Part shown: positions 25,637 to 34,462 of the stretch, one piece after another
Numbering within the stretch: position 1 is the stretch's first letter
Layout of the letters: each line of letters begins with the position of its first letter
NCBI GenBank assembly: GCA_963775125.1
Contig: CAVZHQ010000005.1
Coordinates: forward strand, 1-64,000
DNA: 64,000 nt
Direction of reading: 5' to 3'
DNA from: JAHECQ01 sp963775125
Lineage (GTDB): Bacteria > Actinomycetota > Acidimicrobiia > Acidimicrobiales > SZUA-35
Translations under genes and position numbers: made by a program
Notes under the pieces: generated by a model
Told to the model about the DNA's origin: nothing
What the model saw: the letters and a program-made list of their open reading frames with translations, nothing else
The model's database searches: none

Positions 25637-28084
25637 TCAGGTGGGGCGGGCCGAGCCGAGCGCGCCCACCTGGCGGAGCGCCGCGATGCGCGCCTCGTCA
25701 TAGCCGAGGATGTCTCGGAGCACGTCCTCGGTGTGTTGTCCCAACTTCGGGACGTGGCTCGGCTGCGGCGGTGTGCGGCTCAGATCGATGCGGGTCCGTT
25801 CGATCGGGGCCGGGCCCCGGCTGGGGTGGGTGACGTCGACGAGGTGTCCGAGGTGCTCGAGCTGCGCGTCGAGCGGCATGCCGGTGTGAACCACGGCATG
25901 CGATGGCACGCCGACTCGCTGTAATTCGATCTCGGCGTTGTCGGCGGTGCGTCCGGCCGTCCATTGGGTGATGGCGTCGTTGATCTGGTCGGCCATCGCG
26001 CGCCGCTGGTCGACGTCCAGCGCGGACCAGTGCGGCTGCGTCAGGCCCTCGGCCGCCAGAAGTGCGCAGAGCGCGGCCCAGTCCCCGTCATGGCGGCAGG
26101 CGATGGCCACCCAGTCGTCGTCGCCGGCGGACCGGAACGCGTCGTGCGGGAACATGTCCGGGTCGGCATTGGCGACTCGATCCCATGCGGTGTCGTTGAT
26201 TTGATGGTCGAGCAGCGCCGGGGCGATGTAGTTGACGGTGGACTCGATCTGGGACTGATCGAGGTACTGGCCCTCGCCGGTCCGGTCGCGATGGTCGAGC
26301 GCCGCGAGCATGGCAGCGAGACTGATTCTCGGAGCGCAGTAATCGGTGTAGGCACCGTACGGCCCGTTCGGCCCGCGGTCGGGCCAGCCGGTGGGCTGGA
26401 CCAGGCCGGCGGCTGCGCTGCCCATGGTCCCGTAACCGGCGATGTAGGCATGGGGCCCGTCCTGGCCCATGAGGCACGAACTCAGCATGATCAGGTCGGG
26501 CTTGACCTTCTTCAGCGAGGCGTAGTCGAGGCCCCACTTGGCCATCGCACGCGGAGAGAACGACTCGGTCACGATGTCGGCCCATTGGACCAGCTCGAGA
26601 ATGGTCTCTCGCCCTTCGGGCGAGTTCGGGTCGATGGTGATGCTCAACTTGTTCGCGTTGATGCTCCCGAACGCAAACGATGTCTCCTTCCCGACCTTGC
26701 CGCCGTACCAGGGCGCGAGCAGCCGGGCGGTATCGAGCCGCGCCTCGTTCTCGACCCGCACCACGGTCGCTCCGTACTGGGCGAGTACGCCGGTGCTGGC
26801 CGGCCCGGCCATGACCCACATCATGTCGAGGACCTTCACCCCGGACAACGCCTGATCGAGCGCCCCAGTTGGGACAGGGTCGTTGGCCTGACTGCCCTCG
26901 AGCTCGGCCAGGATGGCCCGCGTGTGCTGGCCGACGGTCGGCGCCGGCGTGCGGCGCGTCGATGAGGATGGCCGCGTGCTTCGGGTGAGGTGCCCCGGCA
27001 ACCGCGCAGTCGAACCGTCCGGGAGGACTTCGGTTCTCCAGAACTGCCGATGCGCCAGCTGTGGGCTCTCGTACAGGTCGTCGAAGGTGGAAACCGGAAC
27101 CAGCAGCAGCTTTCGGTCGAGCGCAGCGGCGAAGAGGTCGGCCTTGGTCCTGCCGACCAGGAACTCGGCGACCGCTTCGCGGAGCTGGACGAACGCCTCG
27201 TTGGTCGCTTCACCGTTCCGAACCAGTCGGACCTGACCGACCCAGTCGCGGTCGGTGACGCCGGGAGTTGCGTGGCCTTCCTCGACCATGAAGGCAAGGA
27301 GTCGGTCGAGGAAGGGCTTGTTGACCGGATCGAGGGCGAGGGTCAGGGAGACGTACCCGTCGGCTGCGGGCCAGATGAACGGAACGTCGACGCCGTAGAT
27401 GTTGAATCCGCCGGCCCGGGTGATCGGTACGTGACCCAGGTGCGCTGCGGGCAGGGTGAACTGCGCGGTGAGGTTGGTGGATCGTTGGGCCGAAACCTCG
27501 ACCCGCTGGCCCCGCCCGGAATGTCGCGCCTCCCGGAGGGCAATCAGCGCGCCACCGGCCGCGTCAGCTGCCGCGTGGGTCCAGGCCGGCACGGTGGCTG
27601 CCCGAAGGGGGGCACGGTCGGGCTCGCCCGTGATGGCCATCGCCCCCGAGGAGGCTTGGACGGTGAGATCGGTGGCGGCATAGCCCGCCTTGGGTCCGGT
27701 CGAACCGAAGGCGGTGATCGACACCCACACCAACCGGGGATTGATCACTGCGAGGTCGGCATAGCCGAGCCCTCGCTCCTCCCATGTCCCCGGATCGGCC
27801 GACTCGATCAGGATGTCGGCCGAGCGGACGAGATCGAAGAACCGTTGCCGGTCTGCGGCGTCTTCGAGGTCGAGCGCTGCGCTCCTGGTCCCCTTGGCCA
27901 TCGCCCACCAGGTGAGCGACCGTTCGGGGTCTGGCGCAGAGCCGGCGTGCGGCCCGGTATGACGAGCAGGCGAGCCAGTCGGTGGTTCGACGTGGATCAC
28001 GTCCGCTCCGAGCTCGGCCAGGATGCGGGAGCAGAACAGCCCGCGCTCGTCACTGAGATCGAGAACGCGATACGGCGACAACAT
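25637..28084 (-). CDS. Double class III CoA-transferase (CaiB/BaiF fusion)
   Basis: The 815-residue protein is two CaiB/BaiF domains in tandem. Domain 1 covers about residues 1-400 (YRVLDLSDERGLFCSRILAE, then ELGADVIHVEPP). Domain 2 covers about 410-800 (VKVLDMMWVMAGPASTGVLA, then NKLSITIDPNSPEGRETILE). The family moves CoA between carboxylic acids through an aspartyl-CoA intermediate. In domain 2 the catalytic block reads GQYLDQSQIES and keeps the Asp. In domain 1 the same block reads GQRVEVSAQRS, with Glu in place of Asp, so that half may be structural. Enzymes of this fold are intertwined dimers, and a fused copy could be a single-chain dimer with one working site. Divergent from the TPP enzyme at 28163. 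Confidence 0.9.
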   Translation of the reverse strand: MLSPYRVLDLSDERGLFCSRILAELGADVIHVEPPTGSPARHTGPHAGSAPDPERSLTWWAMAKGTRSAALDLEDAADRQRFFDLVRSADILIESADPGTWEERGLGYADLAVINPRLVWVSITAFGSTGPKAGYAATDLTVQASSGAMAITGEPDRAPLRAATVPAWTHAAADAAGGALIALREARHSGRGQRVEVSAQRSTNLTAQFTLPAAHLGHVPITRAGGFNIYGVDVPFIWPAADGYVSLTLALDPVNKPFLDRLLAFMVEEGHATPGVTDRDWVGQVRLVRNGEATNEAFVQLREAVAEFLVGRTKADLFAAALDRKLLLVPVSTFDDLYESPQLAHRQFWRTEVLPDGSTARLPGHLTRSTRPSSSTRRTPAPTVGQHTRAILAELEGSQANDPVPTGALDQALSGVKVLDMMWVMAGPASTGVLAQYGATVVRVENEARLDTARLLAPWYGGKVGKETSFAFGSINANKLSITIDPNSPEGRETILELVQWADIVTESFSPRAMAKWGLDYASLKKVKPDLIMLSSCLMGQDGPHAYIAGYGTMGSAAAGLVQPTGWPDRGPNGPYGAYTDYCAPRISLAAMLAALDHRDRTGEGQYLDQSQIESTVNYIAPALLDHQINDTAWDRVANADPDMFPHDAFRSAGDDDWVAIACRHDGDWAALCALLAAEGLTQPHWSALDVDQRRAMADQINDAITQWTAGRTADNAEIELQRVGVPSHAVVHTGMPLDAQLEHLGHLVDVTHPSRGPAPIERTRIDLSRTPPQPSHVPKLGQHTEDVLRDILGYDEARIAALRQVGALGSARPT

Positions 28085-28162
28085 GCCTGCAAGTTAGATC
28101 GCCGTCCCGGTTGGGACCAGACCGCTCTGGACACCGACGGAAGTCGGGGCAAGGCTGGCCCC

Positions 28163-29815
28163 ATGAATGGCAACGACCTCATCGCCCACATCCTTCGGCT
28201 CGAAGGGGTCGAATGGATGGCCTGCTTTCCGAACAACCCGGTGATCGAAGCGGCAGCCAAGGTCGGGATCCGGCCCATCGCTTTCCGTCACGAGCGCGGC
28301 GCGGTCATGGCCGCCGATGGCTTCAGCCGAACCAGTGACCGTCAACGATTCGGCGTCGTTGCCGTGCAGTCCCAGGCCGGCGCAGAGAACGCGTTGGGCG
28401 GCATCGCGCAGGCCTACGCCGACAACATCCCGATCCTGGTGCTGCCCGGCGGGGTCAACACCCACGAGATGGCGGTTCGCCCCAACTACTCGGCGGTGCG
28501 GAACTACGAAGGAATCACCAAGCGGGTCGAGGCCATTCACCGGGCGCAGGACATCAGCTCGGCCATGCGAAGGGCGTTCAGCGCGCTCCGAAACGGCGCC
28601 CCCGGCCCGGTGGTGGTGGAGCTGACCGCCGACATCTGTCGCCAAGAGGTGCCTGAGGACGCGCTCGAAAGCTACACCTCGCCGAGATTGGCGCTCCAGG
28701 CCCCCGATCCGGTCGATGTTGCCGCAGCAGTCGACGCTCTGCTCGGCGCCAAGCGCCCGCTGCTCTGGGCGGGTGCAGGTGTGCTCTTCGGCCAGGCAAC
28801 CCAGGAGCTGCAGCGTCTGGCGGAGCTGACCGCAACGCCGGTGTTCTGCACGATGCAGGGCAAGTCCGCGCTCGACGAGCGGCACCCGCTGTCCTTGGGC
28901 GCCGGCGGCATGACCACGACGGGGCCGGCGTCAAACTGGCTGTCCAGCGCCGATGTGGTTGTGGCGCTCGGTTCGAGCCTGACCCGGACCCCCTACGGGC
29001 AGAAGGTTCCGCAGAAGGCATTCCTGATCCAGAACACCAACAACCCCGACGAACTTGCGAAGGATGAGGACGTCGATCTGGCCCTGCCGGGTGATGTGCG
29101 CCTCACCCTCCAGGCGTTGTTGGCCGAGGTCGAACGGCGCGGGGATCCGGCCGATCGCTCGGTCATCGAAGCCGAGGTCGAAGCGGCCCGACGCTCGTGG
29201 AGCGATACCTGGGCGAGCGCTCTGACCACGGACACCGATCCCTTGTCGTACTACCGGGTGATCCAAGAACTCAACGACGCCCTCGACCAGGACAACAGCA
29301 TCGTGACCCACGACGCCGGGGCTCCCCGCGACTGCCTCGTGCCGTTCTACAACGCCACGGTGCCCCACTCCTATGTCGGCTGGGGGAAGACCACGCACCT
29401 GGGATTCGGTATCCCACTCATGATCGGCGCCAAGCTCGCGCACCCGGACAAGTTCTGCCTCAATGTCATGGGCGACGGTGCGTTCGGCATGTCCGGCAGC
29501 GACATCGAGACCGCAGTCCGATCTGGTGTGGCGATCACCACGGTGCTGCTCAACAACAGCGCCATGGCGACCTACCCGCACGGCTCGGCCATGGACCCCT
29601 TCGTCGCCCGCACCGAGTTCGGTGTGACCACCATGCACGGTGACTACGCCAAGATCGCCTCGGGTATGGGAGCCGTCGGCATCACGATCAAGACGGCCAA
29701 GCAGCTGCGTGCCGGTCTGAAGAAGGCCCAGAAGCTGAACGCCGAGGGCATGACCGTGCTCCTGGACGTGCACGCCAACGTCGAGGCTCGTCGATCGCCG
29801 CATTCACCGGGCTGA
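28163..29815 (+). CDS. Thiamine-pyrophosphate-dependent enzyme (acetolactate-synthase-like)
   Basis: The 550-residue protein has the three domains of the acetolactate synthase/oxalyl-CoA decarboxylase superfamily. The N-terminal Glu that activates the cofactor is in FRHERGAVMAADGF, the middle domain has PLLWAGAGVLFGQA, and the C-terminal ThDP site is MGDGAFGMSGSDIETA with a closing LLNNSAM. It would decarboxylate or ligate a 2-oxo acid or acyl-CoA in the cytoplasm; specificity cannot be read. It is divergent from the double CoA-transferase with 78 bases between starts, so the two may share control and substrate, as CoA-transferase/oxalyl-CoA decarboxylase pairs do. Its stop overlaps the convergent ACT gene by 12 bases. 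Confidence 0.9.
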   Translation: MNGNDLIAHILRLEGVEWMACFPNNPVIEAAAKVGIRPIAFRHERGAVMAADGFSRTSDRQRFGVVAVQSQAGAENALGGIAQAYADNIPILVLPGGVNTHEMAVRPNYSAVRNYEGITKRVEAIHRAQDISSAMRRAFSALRNGAPGPVVVELTADICRQEVPEDALESYTSPRLALQAPDPVDVAAAVDALLGAKRPLLWAGAGVLFGQATQELQRLAELTATPVFCTMQGKSALDERHPLSLGAGGMTTTGPASNWLSSADVVVALGSSLTRTPYGQKVPQKAFLIQNTNNPDELAKDEDVDLALPGDVRLTLQALLAEVERRGDPADRSVIEAEVEAARRSWSDTWASALTTDTDPLSYYRVIQELNDALDQDNSIVTHDAGAPRDCLVPFYNATVPHSYVGWGKTTHLGFGIPLMIGAKLAHPDKFCLNVMGDGAFGMSGSDIETAVRSGVAITTVLLNNSAMATYPHGSAMDPFVARTEFGVTTMHGDYAKIASGMGAVGITIKTAKQLRAGLKKAQKLNAEGMTVLLDVHANVEARRSPHSPG

Positions 29816-30232
29816 TCCGCCAGTGGTTCGTCCTCTCAGTTGCCGCAGCGCAGCGAGCGCTCGATCGACCTCGCCGACAGGTACCAACAGGTGGTCGTGG
29901 TGACATCCGGCGAGCACGTTGCAGGGAATCCCGGCAGCGGCCAGGGCTTCGGCGAACGCGGCGGTCAGGCCGGTCGCAGCGAGTGAGCTGTGCACGTCGA
30001 GGGTCAGCCACGCGGCTTCGAAGTCGAAGCTGAGCCCTCGCATCCGCGCCGCGTCGACGCTGGCGACGACCGTGGTGCCCTCGGCTTCGGCGATCAGCGC
30101 TTCGATCCCGTCGCCGAGAGTCAGCGGTGCGTCGCTCGTCCTCGGATCTGCGGTGGCAAAGACAAACGTGCCAGGCCTTCGGCTGACCGTGAGGTGGGCA
30201 AGCATCTCGGAGAGGTCGGTGGAGCCGGGCAT
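29804..30232 (-). CDS. ACT-domain protein (DUF2241-like)
   Basis: The 142-residue protein carries two short ACT-like units: SRRPGTFVFATADPR and LTLDVHSSLAATGLTAAFAE, then LAAAGIPCNVLAGCHHDHLL and VGEVDRALAALRQL. This matches small stand-alone ACT proteins that probably bind an amino acid. ATG 30232 begins at MPGSTDLSEML. It lies 16 bases after the NAD-dependent epimerase gene stop, in the same direction, so the two probably share a transcript and TetR control. Confidence 0.75.
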   Translation of the reverse strand: MPGSTDLSEMLAHLTVSRRPGTFVFATADPRTSDAPLTLGDGIEALIAEAEGTTVVASVDAARMRGLSFDFEAAWLTLDVHSSLAATGLTAAFAEALAAAGIPCNVLAGCHHDHLLVPVGEVDRALAALRQLRGRTTGGSAR

Positions 30233-30248
30233 GGGGTCACGATACGGG

Positions 30249-31180
30249 TCACCTGCCGGACCGATGGTGGAACGGGGCGAGGATCGCAGCAAGCACGTCT
30301 TCGGGGGCCGTGGGCTCGAGGCCGAGTTCGGTCTGGGCGGCCGTCGAGTCCATGATGAAGGGTCGCTCGAGTTGGTAGGCGACCTCAGGTAGTTCGCGCA
30401 TCATCGGGCTGAAGATCCCGAGCACCTTCAGCAAGGCGGGCGAAATGCCGGCGACCTTGGGTTCGGGCGCACCGGCGAGCAATGCGATTCGTCGCAACGC
30501 CTCTCGTTGTGAGCAGACGAGAGCGCTGGGCACATGCCAGGCCCGGCCCCATGCTCGCTCGTCAGTTCCCAGCGCAACAAGAGTTCTGGCCCATGTCCTC
30601 GGTGTAGGTCCAGGTGTGTGCGGTGTCGGGACTGCCGAGCACGCGCAGCTTCTTGCCGGCCAGCAGGCCCGGGATGGTTCGAGCACCGAGGTGCGATTCG
30701 GCTCCAGGGCCGACGTAGTCGGCGCCACGGGCCTCGGCCATTCGGAGCCGTCCGGCCGTTGAAGCAGCCAAGGCCTGTTTCCACATCTGGTTGCGAACCA
30801 TTGCCTTCTTGCCGGTTGCGGCCAGAGGCGTGTGCTCGGTCATCGGGCCGTCGACGGGACCGTAGCCGTAGAGGTTTGCGGCAGTAACGAGGACGGCACC
30901 GGTCGAGATGGCTGCTTCCATCAGTGCGTTGGCAATGGGCGGCCAGTCCGTCGCCCAGCGGTGGTAGGCCGGGTTGGCGCAGTTGTAGATGACGTCGACG
31001 TCGCGGGCCTGAGCCAACAGCGCCGGCCGGGTCACTGGCATCGACGGTGACACGTTCGACGCCGGGCAGCTCCGGACCGTTGCCGCTCCGCGAACCGATG
31101 CGGACGTCGTCGCCCCTGCTGCTGAGGATCCGGGCGACGCCGGATCCAATGGGTCCGGCTCCAACGATGAGGTGTTTCAC
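30249..31180 (-). CDS. NAD-dependent epimerase/dehydratase-like protein (two apparent frameshifts)
   Basis: The GTG at 31180 follows a strong AGGAG (31187-31191). The start VKHLIVGAGPIGSGVARIL is an NAD-binding Rossmann motif. Near 31025 the frame shifts, and the next block, RDVDVIYNCANPAYHRWATD then GAVLVTAANLYGYGPVDGP, shows an extended short-chain fold with the YGYGP active-site region. A second shift near 30585 leads to RAWGRAWHVPSALVCSQREA and the C-terminal part ending at 30249. Together they make about 310 residues, normal for the family. It would act on a nucleotide sugar or related substrate, unknown here. Two palindromes upstream (31197-31258) and a divergent TetR gene suggest ligand-responsive control. 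Confidence 0.78.
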
Positions 31181-31196
31181 GTCGTTCTCCTGAAAG

Positions 31197-31258
31197 GCTC
31201 TCATCGATAAGAGAGCAGTGTTCGCAGTATGAATAGATGCTCTCGCAAAATCAAGAGC
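31197..31258. promoter_or_regulatory. Two matching 20-bp palindromes, probable TetR operators
   Basis: GCTCTCATCGATAAGAGAGC (31197-31216) and GCTCTCGCAAAATCAAGAGC (31239-31258) share the layout GCTCTC-N8-(G/A)AGAGC. Their starts are 42 bases apart, four helical turns. A third GCTCTC half-site sits at 31301-31306. They lie between the divergent epimerase and TetR genes. Confidence 0.7.
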
Positions 31259-31328
31259 AGCGATCACAAACATGACTGTCGGGCTGAATCGTTGACAGGT
31301 GCTCTCGTTCGGTGGAAGATGTCCTGCC

Positions 31329-32015
31329 ATGCCCAGCCCGTCGATACCTCGCACCGCCAGAGACCGAGCCCGGGCCGAGGTGACGTCCGAGATCGTCGAG
31401 GCGGCACGGCGCCACCTCGGGGTCCACGGAGCTGCCGGGCTTTCGTTGCGTGCGGTCACCCGGGAGTTGGGTATGGCCAGCAGCGCCATCTACCGGTATT
31501 TCCCGAGCCGGGACGATCTGCTCACTCGACTGATCATCGACGCCTACAACGACCTGGGCGAAACGGTCGAGCAAGCGGAGGCGGCGGTCGCCCGCTCCGA
31601 TTTGCTTGGTCGATGGATGGCTGTGGCCATGACGACCCGGGCTTGGGGGCTTGCGCATCCCGAGGAGTGGACCCTGATCTACGGGTCCCCCGTGCCCGGA
31701 TACGCCGCGCCCGATGACACGATTGCCCCCGCCACTCGGGTGGCTGCAGTGCTTCTCCGTCAACTCGCCGATGGCTACCACAGTGGTCGGGCTCCGGAAC
31801 CTCAGCCGGTGCCTCGGCCGGTCCGTTCGGCCATCAAGCCACTACGAGAGTTCAGCGGCGATGGCGCTCCCGACGATCTTCTGGTTCGCGGGTTGATGGC
31901 GATGACGCAGCTCATCGGCGCCGTCATGTTGGAGATCAACGGCCAGTTCAAGAATACGATCGATGACCTCGAGGCGTACTTCGAGCTGACGATGCGTCGG
32001 TCGTTCGTGTTCTGA
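31329..32015 (+). CDS. TetR/AcrR-family transcriptional regulator
   Basis: The 228-residue protein has the TetR N-terminal helix-turn-helix: EIVEAARRHLGVHGAAGLSL then MASSAIYRYFPSRDDLLTRL. The C-terminal ligand-binding part is helical and ends with RGLMAMTQLIGAVMLEINGQ. It is a cytoplasmic repressor that releases DNA when a small molecule binds. It faces the epimerase/ACT operon across a 148-base gap with two good palindromes, so it probably represses that operon and itself. ATG 31329 is the first codon giving the usual short tail before the HTH. Confidence 0.92.
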   Translation: MPSPSIPRTARDRARAEVTSEIVEAARRHLGVHGAAGLSLRAVTRELGMASSAIYRYFPSRDDLLTRLIIDAYNDLGETVEQAEAAVARSDLLGRWMAVAMTTRAWGLAHPEEWTLIYGSPVPGYAAPDDTIAPATRVAAVLLRQLADGYHSGRAPEPQPVPRPVRSAIKPLREFSGDGAPDDLLVRGLMAMTQLIGAVMLEINGQFKNTIDDLEAYFELTMRRSFVF

Positions 32016-32092
32016 ACGATGACGTTCGGCCCTACCCAGGTGAGGTGGCCCATCTTCAGAATCGGTGTACTCGACCGATCCGAAGGAGTGCC

Positions 32093-32584
32093 ATGACTGA
32101 CAGCGCGTCGACCCCTGGTAACGAAACGGGGCCTTCGTTCACCCGAGATGGTCGGCGATGGCTCGAAGCCCGCGCCGACCACCTTCGTTCCGTCGTGGTC
32201 CCCGAGCTTCAGGTGCTGTTGGATGGTGGCGATCATTCGGTCGCTGATGAACACGAGCGTCTGCTGCGTGAGCTGGAAGCACTGGAGGAGTTGATCGAGC
32301 GCTCGGTGATCGTCGATGACCAGCCGGATGACCCCGCGGTCGTCGAGCTGGGCGAGACCGTGACCATTGCGCTCGAGGATGGAAGCTTCGAGCGGTACCG
32401 ACTGGTCGATCCGATGGAGTCAGCGGTGCTCGGCGGTAGCCGGGTCCCCGCCGACTCGCCGTTGGGCTCTGCGTTGCTGGGCCGCCGGGTCGGGGACGAG
32501 ATCGAGGTCGATGCCCCTGGTGGCGCCTACCGGTGCCGGGTGACGAGCGCCGAGCGGCTCGACCCGCCCGAGGATCTGGGCTGA
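32093..32584 (+). CDS. GreA/GreB-like transcription elongation factor
   Basis: The 163-residue protein has an N-terminal helical region (TRDGRRWLEARADHLRSVVV then VADEHERLLRELEALEELIE) suited to a coiled coil, and a C-terminal GreA/GreB beta domain (VVELGETVTIALEDG then VPADSPLGSALLGRRVGDEI with EVDAPGG). Gre proteins enter the RNA polymerase channel and rescue stalled complexes through acidic tip residues. The coiled coil here is short, as in Rnk- or actinobacterial GreA-like variants, so cleavage activity is uncertain. ATG 32093 follows AAGGAG. It stands alone between TetR and a convergent SnoaL-like gene. Confidence 0.8.
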   Translation: MTDSASTPGNETGPSFTRDGRRWLEARADHLRSVVVPELQVLLDGGDHSVADEHERLLRELEALEELIERSVIVDDQPDDPAVVELGETVTIALEDGSFERYRLVDPMESAVLGGSRVPADSPLGSALLGRRVGDEIEVDAPGGAYRCRVTSAERLDPPEDLG

Positions 32585-32644
32585 GGAACATCTCGTCAGC
32601 TTTGGTCGCGTCTCGCCGAGCGGTGACGTGCGTGTCGGCGAATC

Positions 32645-33070
32645 TCAGTGAGCGGGTCCGTTCATCCACGCGGGTCGTTCGCCGCGGAGCATGCGGATCA
32701 GGGTGAAGTCGAGGAAGGCCTCGAGTTTGCGAATCAACCCGTCGTCGTCCATCCGGAACACGTGGACCAGCGGGACCTCGGCGAGGGCATCGCCCGGCAG
32801 GGTGAATTGCACGAGGGAATGCACTGCGACGGAATGACCGCAGTGCCACCGGTACTGCTCCAAGTAGGCAATCGAGTCAGCTCGGCTCTGCACGTCGGCC
32901 ATCGCAGCGACGATGTTCTCGATGCCGAGCGGTGGCGGCGTCTCGTCGCTCGGCGGGTCGGCGAACGTTGCGTCGTCGGCCCAGACGGTGCGGTACAGCT
33001 CGGGGTCGTTCGTGGTCCACGCGTGGTAGTAGCGGGAGAGTGTTGCGTCGATGGTTGCCTGGTCTGCCAT
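32645..33070 (-). CDS. SnoaL-like / NTF2-fold protein
   Basis: The 141-residue protein fits the NTF2-like cone fold: TIDATLSRYYHAWTTNDPEL and YRTVWADDATFADPP (an N-terminal helix followed by the typical WADDATF strand), then VPLVHVFRMDDDGLIRKLEA in the sheet. Proteins of this class are small cytoplasmic isomerases, cyclases, hydrolases or simply ligand-binding subunits. The sequence gives no clear catalytic set. It is divergent from the P450 at 33152 with 81 bases between them. Confidence 0.8.
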   Translation of the reverse strand: MADQATIDATLSRYYHAWTTNDPELYRTVWADDATFADPPSDETPPPLGIENIVAAMADVQSRADSIAYLEQYRWHCGHSVAVHSLVQFTLPGDALAEVPLVHVFRMDDDGLIRKLEAFLDFTLIRMLRGERPAWMNGPAH

Positions 33071-33151
33071 CGCCGCATCGTAGAACCTCGGCCGGCTGGC
33101 CGGGCCTGACCGTTGGCTCCACCCCGACGACCTCCAGTAGGTTCACCGTCC

Positions 33152-34441
33152 ATGGGGAACCACGACCTGGATTCGATCGACCTGCATTCGATTGAACGCT
33201 GGCACGCAGGCGGGTACCCGTGGCGGGAGTGGGAGCAGCTTCGTCGCGAGGCGCCGATGTACTGGTACGAACGCGACGGGATCGATCCGGCATGGATGGT
33301 GACCAGCCATGCCGATGTGAAGGCCATCAGCTCGGACATCGCGTCGTTCGTCAACAGCGGACCGCAGTTGCGCTACGCCGCGCAGGACTACAACCAGCGT
33401 GCCCGATTGGCCAAGGTCCGCAAGGCCGAACTGCACGGATGGGACCCTGATGTCGTTGACGACATGATCTACCTGGATGCGCCCGACCACACGCGGTTGC
33501 GCATGCTCACCGCTCGCCAGTTCACCCCCGCCCGTTGTCGAGCGATGGCGGCGACCCTGGACGAGCACGCAGCGCAGATCGTCGCTCACTTCGAGCGGGC
33601 GCTCGGCGGTGGCGAAGCCGACCTGGTGAACGATCTCGCCGTAAAGCTTCCGCTGGCCACCATCTGTTCCATGCTTGGCCTACCCACCTCCGATTGGTCC
33701 GATATTCATCGATGGACCGACGCCATGTTCGACGTGGACTCGATGCGGTGGGCGCTGCCTGGTGAGGATCGTCGGGCAATGCGCAAACGACTCCACGCCG
33801 AATTCCATCAGTACATCGACGACATCATCAGCTCGAAGCGGTCGCATCCTGGTGACGATCTGGCCACGCTCCTCGTGCAGGCCGAGATCGACGGGCAGCC
33901 GCTGTTGCACCAGGAGTTGCACGGCTACCTGAAGCTGTTGATCTCCGGCGGGAACGAGACCACCCGGAACGCCACGAGCCGGGGCATCTTGGCGCTCCTG
34001 GAACGACCCGACCAGATCGCTTTGCTGGAACAGGACCCGGACGCCTTGGTTCCGACGTTGGTCGACGAGGTGGTTCGCTTCACCTCGCCGGTCATTCAGT
34101 TCGTTCGGACGGCAACCCGTGACGTCGAGGTCGGCGGGCAAACGGTGATGGCAGGTCAGATGGTCGTGCTTTGGTATCCGTCGGCCAATCGTGACGAGGC
34201 CGTCTTTGCCGACCCCGACCGGCTGGACATCACGCGCAGCCCCAACGACCACCTCGGCTTCGGGCACGGACCGCACTTCTGTCTCGGAGCGAATCTGGCC
34301 CGTTGGGAGCTCAAGGCGATCTTTGCGGCTCTCGGCCATGCCGGCACGCTGTCGCGCCTCGAAGTGGCCGGACCCGCACGCTGGCTGACCGATCTTCACG
34401 TTGGCACGATTGCCGAGGTCGCAGTCAGCCGATCGGCCTGA
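33152..34441 (+). CDS. Cytochrome P450
   Basis: An intact 429-residue P450 unlike the two in the left part of the window. Motifs: DAPDHTRLRMLTARQF in the C-helix region, the I-helix motif ISGGNETTRNA, ExxR in VDEVVRFTSP, and the heme loop FGHGPHFCLGANLA with Cys at residue 377. A PERF-like segment reads DPDRLDITRSPNDHLGF. No ferredoxin or reductase gene is adjacent. It starts at ATG 33152 (MGNHDLD) and ends 20 bases before the convergent flavoprotein stop. Substrate unknown. Confidence 0.92.
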   Translation: MGNHDLDSIDLHSIERWHAGGYPWREWEQLRREAPMYWYERDGIDPAWMVTSHADVKAISSDIASFVNSGPQLRYAAQDYNQRARLAKVRKAELHGWDPDVVDDMIYLDAPDHTRLRMLTARQFTPARCRAMAATLDEHAAQIVAHFERALGGGEADLVNDLAVKLPLATICSMLGLPTSDWSDIHRWTDAMFDVDSMRWALPGEDRRAMRKRLHAEFHQYIDDIISSKRSHPGDDLATLLVQAEIDGQPLLHQELHGYLKLLISGGNETTRNATSRGILALLERPDQIALLEQDPDALVPTLVDEVVRFTSPVIQFVRTATRDVEVGGQTVMAGQMVVLWYPSANRDEAVFADPDRLDITRSPNDHLGFGHGPHFCLGANLARWELKAIFAALGHAGTLSRLEVAGPARWLTDLHVGTIAEVAVSRSA

Positions 34442-34446
34442 GTGCT

Positions 34447-34462
34447 ACCGACGATCGTCGGT
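34447..34462. terminator. Perfect 16-bp palindrome between convergent stops
   Basis: ACCGACGATCGTCGGT lies exactly between the P450 stop and the flavoprotein stop and can fold as a six-pair stem with a GATC loop. It lacks a strong U-run, so it could be a weak two-way terminator or an unrelated site. Confidence 0.4.

Noticed and set aside
26990..29815. 941-residue plus-strand ORF
   Set aside because: Its first 390 residues are antisense to the CoA-transferase; only the part from 28163 matches a protein family.
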